Below are positions 8,457 to 15,986 of a stretch of 49,702 bases of DNA, piece by piece (within the stretch, counting starts at the first letter, position 1; each line of letters starts with the position of its first letter). Both the position numbers and the translations under genes were made by a program. The notes beneath the pieces were generated by a model. It was given only the letters and a program-made list of their open reading frames with translations, ran no database searches and was not told the origin of the DNA. The stretch lies in the NCBI RefSeq assembly GCF_016775475.1, contig NZ_JAEUXJ010000023.1, forward strand, positions 1 to 49,702, written 5' to 3'. The DNA comes from Belnapia mucosa. GTDB taxonomy: Bacteria; Pseudomonadota; Alphaproteobacteria; Acetobacterales; Acetobacteraceae.

Positions 8457-9542
8457 TCAGGGAGGCGGCAAGGCGGCGGCTACCGCCGCCGCCGCTTCCC
8501 GCGTCGCCCGGCGGAGCCCCTCAGCCGACCAGTGGATGCCGTCCGTACCGGTTTCCACTTCTGCCATCTCGCCGCCCGGCAGCAGGCCATAGCGGCGCGC
8601 CGCCTCGGCCTGGGCCGCCCGGATCAGCCCGGCATGGGTGGTGGTGGCAGAGTTCAGCGGGCGAAGCTGCGCCAAACGGAGGTCGAAAAGCCAACCCTCG
8701 CCCGCGGCGAGCCCGGCCCACGTGGCTAATCGCCCAGAGCCGAGCAGACCATAGGCATCCTGCAGTGGCGAGAGCGGTGCCTGCAGCGCCGGCATGACGG
8801 GATTGCCGCCGGCTTCTCGCAACAGTCTGACCAGTTCGCCGATTCCCGCGATATAAGCTTCCGGCAGGGTACCCCGCTGCGCATCCGTGGTGCCATGCGC
8901 TAGCACCAGCAGGGCGGAAACCGGCGCCGCTGCCCGTGCCACCCTGGCAAGGTGTCCATCCGCCGGCCGGGCAAGGTCGACCAGATCAGCGATGCCGGTA
9001 TTGCCCCGGGCGGCATTGACTAGTGCGAAGGGAATGCCAGGCCGCAGCCGTGCCAACTCGGCCAGTAGGATGCGGGCACCGAGCGCCGCGCCGGATGTGA
9101 TCCAGCGCGTGCCCTCCGGCGGACAGCCGGGGCGGCCGAAGCAGCCCTCCAGCACCGCCGAGACAGGTGGCGCTGGCGGATCTCCCGGTCCGGCCGGATG
9201 TGCGCCAACCCGTGGGTCGGTGGCGTCGAACAGGCCGGCCGCCTGGGACTGGCCGGTGACGAGCACGATATACCCGGCAGCAAAGCGGCCGCCGAAGGGC
9301 ACTCCATCGCGGAAGAGCCGATACCAGCCGCCTGCAGGCAGGCGCAGTGCGCCGTCCGGATCGGCCGGCGCGACGGGACGCACCACACGGCCGGCCTCAT
9401 CGTGGACTTCCCAAGCCTTGCCTGCCGGCACCGGAATCCGGGCCATGCCACTTTCCAGCGCATAGATCCGGTTCGGCATTGGCTGCGCCGGAGCCAAGCA
9501 AGGCAGGAACAGCGCCAGGAGCACCAGCACCCATCGGGTCAT
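8457..9542 (-). CDS. SGNH-type (sialate O-acetylesterase-like) secreted esterase
   Basis: A 361-residue secreted protein. The ATG at 9542 opens a Sec signal peptide (MTRWVLVLLALFLPCLAPAQ). SGNH hydrolase blocks are visible in order: the nucleophile block YIVLVTGQSQAAGLFDATDP (GQSQ with the active Ser), the oxyanion-hole Asn in LVNAARGNTGIADLV, the block LAHGTTDAQRGTL, and the terminal GTDGIHWSAEGLRR carrying the Asp-x-x-His pair. This arrangement resembles carbohydrate acetylesterases. The natural substrate is probably an acetylated sugar, but this is inference. The gene stands alone, 56 bases downstream of a small decayed gene on the same strand. Confidence 0.75.
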   Translation of the reverse strand: MTRWVLVLLALFLPCLAPAQPMPNRIYALESGMARIPVPAGKAWEVHDEAGRVVRPVAPADPDGALRLPAGGWYRLFRDGVPFGGRFAAGYIVLVTGQSQAAGLFDATDPRVGAHPAGPGDPPAPPVSAVLEGCFGRPGCPPEGTRWITSGAALGARILLAELARLRPGIPFALVNAARGNTGIADLVDLARPADGHLARVARAAAPVSALLVLAHGTTDAQRGTLPEAYIAGIGELVRLLREAGGNPVMPALQAPLSPLQDAYGLLGSGRLATWAGLAAGEGWLFDLRLAQLRPLNSATTTHAGLIRAAQAEAARRYGLLPGGEMAEVETGTDGIHWSAEGLRRATREAAAAVAAALPPP

Positions 9543-9598
9543 GCACACCCTAAACATCCTTGCGTCACTCTCATTGGCGGCGGTGCCAGGCAGGGACC

Positions 9599-9850
9599 CT
9601 ATCCAAAGGGATTCTTGACGGTGTCGGTGCCGGTCGTCTTGGTTGCCTCGAGCAGTGCACCGCTCTGTCGCTCCAACTCCATCACCACCGATGCGAGAAG
9701 GTCCCGCAGCCTCCTGGCGCGCTGCAGGCCGATCTTGTCGCGCGTCAGGTCCAGGCTGCCGGCCAGCGAGACACGGTCGAGGCGGTTCTCGGTCGGGAGA
9801 CTGCCGACTTGGAGTGCGGCGGCCTCATCGGCTTAAGGCTTGAAGCTCAT
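9599..9850 (-). pseudogene. Small conserved-looking gene with a TAA at codon 6
   Basis: From an ATG at 9850 the frame reads MSFKP, then TAA at 9833-9835, then continues open for 77 codons (ADEAAALQVGSLPTENRLDR, VSLAGSLDLTRDKIGLQRAR, RLRDLLASVVMELERQ) to TAG at 9599. The continuous helical, charged protein after the stop shows that the whole frame was once coding. There is no ATG shortly after the TAA, so translation would need a non-standard restart. It lies 13 bases downstream of the broken nuclease gene and may have formed an operon with it. The function is not known. Confidence 0.55.
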
Positions 9851-9863
9851 GGTCGTCCTCCCG

Positions 9864-10847
9864 TCAGCGTCGTCCCAGGACGCGATTGAGCAGATAGCAG
9901 GCGATGGCCGCAGCCAGCGTCGCGATGATCAGGACGGTGTTGCCGCTCCCGCCCGAGCCAGAGCTGCTGGTTACGAGTGGCGCCCTTGGGGTCGGGATTG
10001 GACTCCCGGGTGAGGTCGGCCGGTGGTTTGCGGCAACCGCCGTCCCTGCTTCGCCGCAGCTTCCGCGGACATTGTGCGGCCTTGGCTCGAGCAGTCGCAT
10101 GGCGCGCCGCTGCACCTCGGCAGCAAGGATCGGGAAGGCGTTGAAGTCGGCAAGGTCCCGCAGCTCTGCCAGGGAGACGGTGCGCCATGCCATCCCCGGG
10201 GCATTCGAGGCGACGTAGGCGGCCGCTTCCCGCCGGGATGGCAGGCAGACAGCCTTGTAGAGGCTGGTCGGCACCAGCACGCGGTGGTTCAGCCGCTGGA
10301 GCTCCTCGCCTTGGAAGATCGGTCCCGTCAGCACCCAGACTCACCCTCTTGGAGGGCGAGTTCGCGCACGGCGCTTTCGGTGCCCTCCCAAAGGCAGCGG
10401 TTCGAGCCAGGGTTCTGCGGGACCAGGTTCGCCAGCGAGAAGCTCTCCGCCTGACCCTCGAGTGGGGCCATGTCGCCTGACGGGGCCATGTGCCCGCGGT
10501 CAAAGCCCGAGCGGGGCGTAATCGCCGAGGCGTGCCCGCTCGCCAGGCGGAAGGCGCTCCTCTTCATGGAACGTGTTCTCCCGCTGCAGGCCTCGGGCAT
10601 CTTGGATCCGCTCGCGGGTGAGATGTTCAGCCGCGGCCAGCGGCGTGCGGGAGATCCCGCTGTAGGAAACGCTGCATTCCTGGAAACACAGCTCCCTCGT
10701 CTCGGCTGCTAGTTGCGGCCGCATGATGTCCGGTGCAGCACCCCCGGGGTGGTGCTCAGGACAGGCCGAGGCGGCGCCGTACGCAGCCCCGGGGACGGTG
10801 CCGGCCATCCGGGCGGCGGTCAGCACCCAATACCTGGCTCGGCTCAT
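9864..10847 (-). pseudogene. DNA/RNA non-specific endonuclease (NUC1 family) broken by two frameshifts
   Basis: Three adjacent frames together make one NUC1/NucA-type nuclease. Frame one (10847 to about 10507) gives the N-terminal region with HLTRERIQDARGLQRENTFH and PGERARLGDYAPLG. Frame two (about 10506 to 10340) starts at GFDRGHMAPSGDMAP, the DRGH active-site motif with the general-base His, and goes on to SFSLANLVPQNPGSNRCLWE, including the metal-ligand Asn. Frame three (about 10338 to 9864) supplies VLTGPIFQGEELQRLNHRVL, VPTSLYKAV and a C-terminal membrane segment (NTVLIIATLAAAIACYLLNR). Each junction is explained by one extra base next to a GGG run. Without the shifts the protein would be about 325 residues and membrane-anchored. 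It could be a true pseudogene or carry sequencing errors. Confidence 0.8.
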
Positions 10848-10875
10848 CGGTTGACCTGCGGGGCTCTCCTCTTAC

Positions 10876-11175
10876 TCAGGTTGCATCGGGGCGCGCCGGC
10901 TCGACAGTGAGCCGGAGCCCCATGGTGCTCAGCACCTTTGCCACTGTGGCGAGCGACGGGTTGCCCCCTTCGGTGAGCGCCCGATAGAGCGCTGGGCGGG
11001 CGAGCCCGGCCTCGTTGGCAATACGGCTCATGCCGAGGGCGCGGGCCACAGTGCCGACGCCCTCGGCGATGTCGGCCGGGTCACCGCTGGCGAAAGACTG
11101 ACGCAGATACTCCAGACGGCTCTCCTCGTCGTCGAGGTAGTCTGCGGGGTCGAAGGGCTTGGTCTCGATAGCCAT
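10876..11175 (-). CDS. HigA-like antitoxin / putative addiction-module antidote (helix-turn-helix)
   Basis: A 99-residue antitoxin of the COG3636 type. The N-terminus (ETKPFDPADYLDDEESRLEY) is the usual toxin-contacting segment. The Cro/C1-like helix-turn-helix follows in VARALGMSRIANEAGLARPA and LYRALTEGGNPSLATVAKVL, ending with LRLTVEPA. The gene starts 2 bases after the toxin stop, so the order is toxin first, antitoxin second, as in HigBA. The antitoxin probably represses the pair. It is intact, unlike the genes on its left. Confidence 0.9.
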   Translation of the reverse strand: MAIETKPFDPADYLDDEESRLEYLRQSFASGDPADIAEGVGTVARALGMSRIANEAGLARPALYRALTEGGNPSLATVAKVLSTMGLRLTVEPARPDAT

Positions 11176-11177
11176 GG

Positions 11178-11474
11178 CTAGCCTCCCAGCTTCTGCGCGA
11201 TCTCCTTAGCCCGGATGATGTCCCGGCCTTGTGAGCTCTTATCGCCACCGCAAAGCAGCACGACCACTGTGCTGCCCTGACGGACAAAGTAGACGCGGTA
11301 CCCTGGCCCGTGATGAATGCGCAGCTCCGACACGCCCTTACCCACTGGCTCCACATCGCCAAAGAGGCCACGGGCCAGCCGCGAGATCCGCTTGGCGACA
11401 ATCGCTCGGTCAGTACCGGACCGAAGATCCCGCAGCCACGCATCGAAGACGGCGGTGGTGCGAACCTCGATCAT
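11178..11474 (-). CDS. HigB/RelE-like toxin (COG3657 addiction module killer)
   Basis: A 98-residue toxin of the ParE/RelE fold. The start is placed at the ATG at 11474 (MIEVRTTAVFDAWLRDLRSG) because family members begin there; the frame extends 27 codons further upstream without sense. Family features are RAIVAKRISRLARGLFGDVE, GVSELRIHHGPGYRVYFVRQ and VLLCGGDKSSQGRDIIRAKE. The latter basic patches are the predicted RNA-binding and cleavage residues. Predicted role: an mRNA endonuclease neutralised by the neighbouring antitoxin. Its place beside plasmid partition and replication genes suggests a stabilisation role. Confidence 0.9.
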   Translation of the reverse strand: MIEVRTTAVFDAWLRDLRSGTDRAIVAKRISRLARGLFGDVEPVGKGVSELRIHHGPGYRVYFVRQGSTVVVLLCGGDKSSQGRDIIRAKEIAQKLGG

Positions 11475-11890
11475 CTTCGGACTGTATCCTGCGGGAGACA
11501 TTCCTGCAAGCCTTTGTCTCTTATCAGGACATTCGGCTCGGATGGGCCAACACAAAATCCGGTCGATAATTACTCCCCAAACAACCCGACATCGTGTCTA
11601 ACTCCGCCAAATCTTGGTTTTAGATCGAAACCATGGTGCTGGCAGAGCACGATCGGAAGCTGGCGTTCATCCATCTGCTGCAGCGTCACCTGCGCAGCCC
11701 TCAGCCCGAGTATCTTTCAGAGTCGGTTTAGGACGATCGTCAAAGGCCGAAGTCTGCTATGCCACTCAGCATTCCGTTCACTAGTAGCTCGGGAAAAGTT
11801 TAACCGGTCAGTCTTCTGCTGCCTCTTCTCCGTTGCGGTATTCGGTCTCTGGCAGCTAAGAGTCTTATCTGGCTGTCGTTGGGGGACGAA
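11475..11890. promoter_or_regulatory. Intergenic region between the toxin-antitoxin pair and parA
   Basis: About 415 bases separate the divergent toxin and parA genes and should hold both promoters and any partition site. A 32-codon plus-strand frame at 11633 (MVLAEHDRKLAFIHLLQRHL) has no ribosome site. GC falls towards parA. No clear direct-repeat centromere could be picked out by eye. Confidence 0.4.
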
Positions 11891-12574
11891 ATGAAACGAC
11901 TGCTGTTTTCGGCTGGCAAGGGAGGTGTGGGAAAAACCACCCTTTGCCGCAATCTGGCTGCTGTTGCTGCCCATGGCGGATTACGGGTGGTAACGGCTGA
12001 TTTGGACCCACAAGCAACACTGACGATCTGGAGCCGTCGCAGGCCAAAGACCGTACCAGCTATCCCGCACTTCAAAGTGGCATGGTCTGAGGCAGACGCC
12101 CTCCTGGACGATGGCGAGCTGGACGGCTTCGACGCGCTCTTCATCGACACACCACCATCGATTGAAACGCAACCGGCGTCATTTCAAGCTTTGTTAGGTC
12201 GTGCCGATCTGGTTGTAGTGCCGACCCGTGCTACTTTTGATGATGCCGAATCGGTAGCACCGTTTCTTAAGCACTTGCGTGAGGAGGAACGCCCTGCCGT
12301 TGCGGTCCTCAACTTCGTCAAGCCGCGGGTGAACATTAATGCAGTAAAATCCTTCCTGCTCGACGCGGGCGAACTCTGCCCAGTAGAGGTCGCCGACCGT
12401 ACTGATTACGCCCGTGCAGGAGCCAAGGGCCTCGGCCTCATTGATGTTCCCGGTCACGCCGGGTCAGAGGAGATGCAGGCAGTCTGGAGTTACGTGCGCG
12501 GAAAGGTATGGGGCCGTGGGTCAGTTCGGCCTGAGGCGACGAGGAAGGAGAAAAAGCGTGTCCCGGCGGCTTAA
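11891..12574 (+). CDS. parA: ParA-family partition ATPase
   Basis: A 227-residue Walker-type ATPase that would segregate the replicon by oscillating on the nucleoid. The ATG at 11891 has GGGGGA immediately upstream; an in-frame TTG 12 bases earlier is less likely. The deviant Walker A is KGGVGKTT (residues about 10-17) with the signature Lys, Walker A' is DLDPQAT, and Walker B is FDALFIDTPPSIE. There is no N-terminal helix-turn-helix, so this is the short ParA class that does not self-repress through an added DNA-binding domain. The next gene overlaps it by 17 bases and is its likely partner. Confidence 0.92.
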   Translation: MKRLLFSAGKGGVGKTTLCRNLAAVAAHGGLRVVTADLDPQATLTIWSRRRPKTVPAIPHFKVAWSEADALLDDGELDGFDALFIDTPPSIETQPASFQALLGRADLVVVPTRATFDDAESVAPFLKHLREEERPAVAVLNFVKPRVNINAVKSFLLDAGELCPVEVADRTDYARAGAKGLGLIDVPGHAGSEEMQAVWSYVRGKVWGRGSVRPEATRKEKKRVPAA

Positions 12575-13124
12575 GCTCGACGTCCCACCACCGCCTGTTC
12601 TTATCGAAGGCGATGCGCGGGTTCATGCGCTAAAGGCAGCTAAAGCTGAACCCCAACGTGCGGAGGACTTCGTCTCCGAGATCTCTCGCCTTTGGAGCCG
12701 GGCACAGGGTGCCTTTCTCGAGATCGGCCAGTTACTGATCAGGGCAAAGGATATGTTGCCGCATGGCGAGTACGTTGCTGCAGTCGAGGCAGAACTTCCC
12801 TTCTCGGCACGCACTGCTTACCAGTTACGCGAGGCTGCGCGCTGGGCGATGTCTGGACCAGTGCCAATGGAGCGCCTGCCCGGCTCTTACTCGACAATCT
12901 ACCTGCTCTCCACTTTGGAACAGCCTTTGTTACAGGAAGCTGAGCAGGACGGGCTTATTAGGCCCGAGCTCAAACGTGCTGAGCTGATCGAGTGGCGACG
13001 CAGAAAGGGTAGGAGGGAGGACGGCATTGACGAACGCCGCGTCCGTCTCGACCTGCTCCGGAAACAGCGTATGAGGTTGGAAGAGGAGATCGCGAGGCTG
13101 GAAGCTGAGCTGGAGCATCGTTGA
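12558..13124 (+). CDS. DUF3102-type protein, probable partition partner of ParA
   Basis: A 188-residue protein starting at GTG 12558, chosen for AAGGAG just upstream and the 17-base overlap with parA. Residues about 35-105 (ISRLWSRAQGAFLEIGQLLI, RAKDMLPHGEYVAAVEAELP, FSARTAYQLREAARWA) match the pattern I associate with DUF3102, a phage and plasmid family with a helical DNA-binding appearance. The C-terminal 45 residues (RLDLLRKQRMRLEEEIARLE) are a charged coiled coil. No ParB-type nuclease-like or CTPase motif is visible. Its position right after ParA suggests it is the centromere-binding partner, which is inference. Confidence 0.7.
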   Translation: MSRRLKLDVPPPPVLIEGDARVHALKAAKAEPQRAEDFVSEISRLWSRAQGAFLEIGQLLIRAKDMLPHGEYVAAVEAELPFSARTAYQLREAARWAMSGPVPMERLPGSYSTIYLLSTLEQPLLQEAEQDGLIRPELKRAELIEWRRRKGRREDGIDERRVRLDLLRKQRMRLEEEIARLEAELEHR

Positions 13125-13208
13125 AAAACAGCAGTTTCGGGCATGCCAAGTTTGAGAGCAATAGCCAGCGCAGAAAGTTGGAACTTTGATACGACCGAAG
13201 CCTCAGGC

Positions 13209-13252
13209 TGGGGGGTTAGGTATCGACAGGGAATCTGATACCTAACCCCCCA
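13209..13252. repeat. Inverted pair of iterons with core GGGGGGTTAGGTATC
   Basis: A 16-base element at 13209-13224 is repeated exactly in inverse orientation at 13237-13252, with a 12-base spacer. The same core recurs upstream of repA at 14245-14259 and 14409-14423. The right arm includes the TAG stop codon of repA (13242-13244). The pair could be an initiator-binding site or a hairpin at the repA end. Confidence 0.8.
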
Positions 13253-14189
13253 CTGCGACGATCCGAGGCGCGATGGGGGGCGGAGAAGGGTGAAGGACAA
13301 GTCCAGCGTCGTCATCGAACTCGATTCGACCCTCGGTGTAGGCCGCGACCGCCGGGGCGAGCGCCTTCTTAAAAACGCGTCGGAAGTTCGTCGGTAGGCT
13401 GGTCTGTGTGCCGAACTGCTCCTGCAGCGCCGCCCAGCGGATCGGCGTTGGCTTCTTCAGAGTGTGCAGCCGGTAGGCAAGCCAGATGTAGATGTCGAGG
13501 CTGAGGCTGCGATCAGCCAGCTCTCTCAATGCAGCCTCGCGTAGCGGGACCGGGTGTTTCCGCAGAACCTCATAGAAGACTTCGTCTAGGATGACGCGGT
13601 CTTCCCACAAAGTCGGCTGCCGTTCGTCGTCCGCGCGCGTGTGGAAGCGGAGGCCTGAACGAACGAAGCCGCCCTTGTCCCACCCGGCAGCGGTATCCCC
13701 TTCCCAATGAAATTTCAGACTGCACGCCGAAATCCGGGTTGCCTGCTCTCGCAGGGCTCTACCTGTCTCGCCGCCCCACGAAAGGCCCATACGACCGAGC
13801 CAGTCGCGCATGCTTCGCCCGAGCTCGACCTCACGTGATCCCGTCTTTATTGCCTGCGTTTGCAGGTAAAGGAGGATCATGCGGGCACGCGCACCGTACG
13901 GCACGCCAACAAACCTAACAGGTGTGCCGACACCGTTGCGTCCAGGCTCGATCTGTAACGTGACGCGGTGGCCCCGCTTTTCCCAGCCCTGATCATCGGG
14001 CAGACGTTTGTGCGGTAGACCGGTGAGGCAGAACCCGGTGTAGGTGATGCCGATCCGGCCGTCCTCATCTCCCATGACCTCAGCGGCAATATCGACAAGC
14101 GCCTTCTGTTCGGGCTCGACCATGGTTCGCGCACGGTCCCTGCCATGCACAAGCACTAGTCGCCGCACACCGCCGTCCACGTCGCCCAT
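13242..14189 (-). CDS. repA: Plasmid replication initiator (RepA_C family)
   Basis: A 315-residue replication initiator. The C-terminal two thirds carry the RepA_C pattern: ARMILLYLQTQAIKTGSREV, ELGRSMRDWLGRMGLSWGGE, and LREAALRELADRSLSLDIYI followed by WLAYRLHTLKKPTPIRWAAL. Such proteins bind iterons at the origin and open it for DnaB loading. The ATG at 14189 has AGGGTG upstream. The gene is convergent with parA and its DUF3102 partner, and both its ends are flanked by G-run iterons, so it probably controls its own expression by binding them. It appears full length. Confidence 0.85.
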   Translation of the reverse strand: MGDVDGGVRRLVLVHGRDRARTMVEPEQKALVDIAAEVMGDEDGRIGITYTGFCLTGLPHKRLPDDQGWEKRGHRVTLQIEPGRNGVGTPVRFVGVPYGARARMILLYLQTQAIKTGSREVELGRSMRDWLGRMGLSWGGETGRALREQATRISACSLKFHWEGDTAAGWDKGGFVRSGLRFHTRADDERQPTLWEDRVILDEVFYEVLRKHPVPLREAALRELADRSLSLDIYIWLAYRLHTLKKPTPIRWAALQEQFGTQTSLPTNFRRVFKKALAPAVAAYTEGRIEFDDDAGLVLHPSPPPIAPRIVAVGG

Positions 14190-14244
14190 CGAATCACCCT
14201 TGCACTATCGCCGACCTTCGGCTTCAGGGCCCCACAGCGTCAAC

Positions 14245-14423
14245 GGGGGGTTAGGTATCGCAAGCTAGTGGAAGATATTTGGATTCAAACTAGTAGAGTC
14301 CGATACTTCCCCCCCCGGGAAGACTCGGCATTTCGATACCTCTCCCCCCGGTTACGATCCTTCTCCCCCCATTCCCTGGACGGCCACCTGGGGACAACCG
14401 GCTAAAGCGATACCTAACCCCCC
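14245..14423. repeat. Iteron cluster / probable plasmid origin of replication
   Basis: Upstream of repA lie five copies of the element also found at 13209-13252. One at 14245-14259 reads GGGGGGTTAGGTATC. Those at 14302-14317, 14335-14349, 14356-14370 and 14409-14423 read in the opposite direction; the last is exact and the others are degenerate (for example GATACCTCTCCCCCC). An AT-rich run (about 14270-14292) lies between the first and second copies and could be the unwinding region. No perfect DnaA box was found. Iterons plus a RepA_C gene support an iteron-controlled origin. Confidence 0.75.
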
Positions 14424-14972
14424 ACCGTCCGATTCGGTGGAACATACGGCTGCCGTCCGACGGTAAATGCCGTGCAGCGTCATGCGGATGAAAAGCTGGT
14501 TGACTAACCAGTTGAGCCCGCGAAGGCGGTGCTGGTAACCAATCGCGGCGAACCCGCGATCGAGCGCCGATCGGGGAGAATAGGCCAGCGAGCAAGGCTA
14601 AATAGGCCGCCACCGCCGCGGGCTCTTGCTGGCAGCGGCTCGCACTCCACTTCCGAGCACCAGTTGCAGAATCGCGCTCAGTCGGCGGCGTAGACTCAAA
14701 GCTGCTCCGGCGCGAGCGCCGCCCGCGCATAGGTCTGGGCGGAGGCCAGCGCTGCCATACCGGCTGGGGTGAGGCCGGTGCCCTGCTCAGGCACCAATGC
14801 CGGCGGCCCAACCTCGACCCAGAACCTGGCGGTTTGACCTGATTGCGGCAAGCCTCTCTTCACTTGTGGTAAGCGATCATTATCGCATGTGATCAAGCTC
14901 AAGGGGTGGGCTTGGCCGCCGGGTCCGAGCTGTGACAATCCCCCCACAGAGCAAACGACGGCCTGACACACC
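14424..14972. other. Post-origin region with a possible gene remnant
   Basis: No intact gene is supported. A minus-strand frame ending at 14696 has a protein-like tail (RFWVEVGPPALVPEQGTGLT, then PAGMAALASAQTYARAALAP) but its upstream part is not convincing, so it may be the end of a decayed plasmid gene. Short direct and inverted repeats near 14500-14570 could belong to the origin. The first copy of the 13-base motif lies at 14880. Confidence 0.35.
14875..14894 (+). repeat. 13-base motif TTATCGCATGTGA, copy 1, inside a GATCA/TGATC inverted repeat
   Basis: The motif occupies 14880-14892. Here, unlike the other copies, it is flanked by GATCA (14875-14879) and TGATC (14890-14894). It lies downstream of the TctC gene end at 14973 and beyond the origin. 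Confidence 0.6.
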
Positions 14973-15962
14973 TCAGCCGACGGTGATGCCGGCTAGGCGC
15001 ACGATCTCGGCCCAGCGCGCTGTTTCAGCGATCAAGAGGTGCTGGAACTCGTCCGGATTGATCCGGCTGGGGGTGGCGCCTTCATGAGCCAGGAAGCGCA
15101 GCATCTCAGGCGTGCCGAGGACCGTCTCCAGAGCCTGATCCAGCTGTTGGACCACCGCGCCGGGCAGGCCCTTCGGGCCGAGAATGCCCCACCAAAAGAG
15201 CAGTTCCATATCCACGCCCTGCTCCCGCGCCGCCGGCACCTCGGGCATGTCGGATTGCCGCACCGGCGCGAGCACGGCGAGCAGCCGCACCTCGCCGGAG
15301 CGCAGCTGGCCGGCGACGGATGGCAGCGAGGGAAAGCCCATCTCGATGCGGCCGCCCAGCATGTCGAGGATCGCCGGGCTCATGCCGCGATAGGGCACGT
15401 GCTCCAGCTGCAGCCCGGCGCGCAATGCGAAGAGCGCGCCGGCTAAGTGGTTCACCGTCCCCGGTCCCGCCGAGCCGTAGCGGATCTTGCCCGGCTTGGC
15501 GCGTGCCGCCTCGACCAGCGCACCCAGGCTGTGGAAGAGCGAGTCGCCGGCGACCACCACCCCGATCGGGGCCTCGGCGAGCTGGCGGACGGCGGTGAAG
15601 TCCCGCGCCGGATTGTAGGGCGTGGGCTGCACCGCCGCCGCCATGGCGATCGAGGTCGTCGCGATCATCAGCGTATAGCCATCGGGCGGGGCGGCCGCGA
15701 CGCTCGCCGCGCCGATCGCGCCGCCGGCGCCGGGGCGGTTCTCGACCGGCATCGGCTGGCCGAGCAGGGGCTGCAGCCCATTCGCCGCGGCGCGCGCGAT
15801 CAGGTCGTTGCTGGCGCCCGGTGCGAAGGGCACGACGATTCGCACCGGCCGCTGCGGCCAGGCAGCTTGGGCAAGCGTTGGCGCGGCCAGGGCAGACAGG
15901 GCCAGCGCCGCGCGGCGCGTCATTGCGGAGCCCAAAGGGCTTCCTGTCTCGCGGCCGGTCAT
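14973..15962 (-). CDS. tctC: Tripartite tricarboxylate transporter receptor (TctC/Bug family), last gene of the catabolic operon
   Basis: A 329-residue periplasmic receptor. The ATG at 15962 follows GGGGGAGG. The leader (AMTRRAALALSALAAPTLAQ) is Tat/Sec-like. Bug-family landmarks are WPQRPVRIVVPFAPGASNDL, ENRPGAGGAIGAASVAAAPP, HVPYRGMSPAILDMLGGRIE and WWGILGPKGLPGAVVQQLDQ. It lies 24 bases downstream of the CoA-ligase alpha subunit and on the same strand, so the receptor probably delivers the acid that the ligase and dehydrogenase then process. TctA and TctB membrane genes are not in the window. Confidence 0.92.
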   Translation of the reverse strand: MTGRETGSPLGSAMTRRAALALSALAAPTLAQAAWPQRPVRIVVPFAPGASNDLIARAAANGLQPLLGQPMPVENRPGAGGAIGAASVAAAPPDGYTLMIATTSIAMAAAVQPTPYNPARDFTAVRQLAEAPIGVVVAGDSLFHSLGALVEAARAKPGKIRYGSAGPGTVNHLAGALFALRAGLQLEHVPYRGMSPAILDMLGGRIEMGFPSLPSVAGQLRSGEVRLLAVLAPVRQSDMPEVPAAREQGVDMELLFWWGILGPKGLPGAVVQQLDQALETVLGTPEMLRFLAHEGATPSRINPDEFQHLLIAETARWAEIVRLAGITVG

Positions 15963-15986
15963 ACCCTGTCCTCCCCCGTTGCGTAC

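Noticed and set aside
11633..11731. 32-codon plus-strand frame before parA
   Set aside because: No ribosome site and no recognisable protein; it lies in the probable promoter region.
12414..12557. Longer start for the DUF3102-type gene inside parA
   Set aside because: The extra residues are a shadow of the parA frame; GTG at 12558 has AAGGAG upstream.
14190..14972. DnaA boxes in the origin region
   Set aside because: No TTATCCACA-like box with one mismatch or fewer was found; the 13-base motif TTATCGCATGTGA does not match the box beyond its first five bases.
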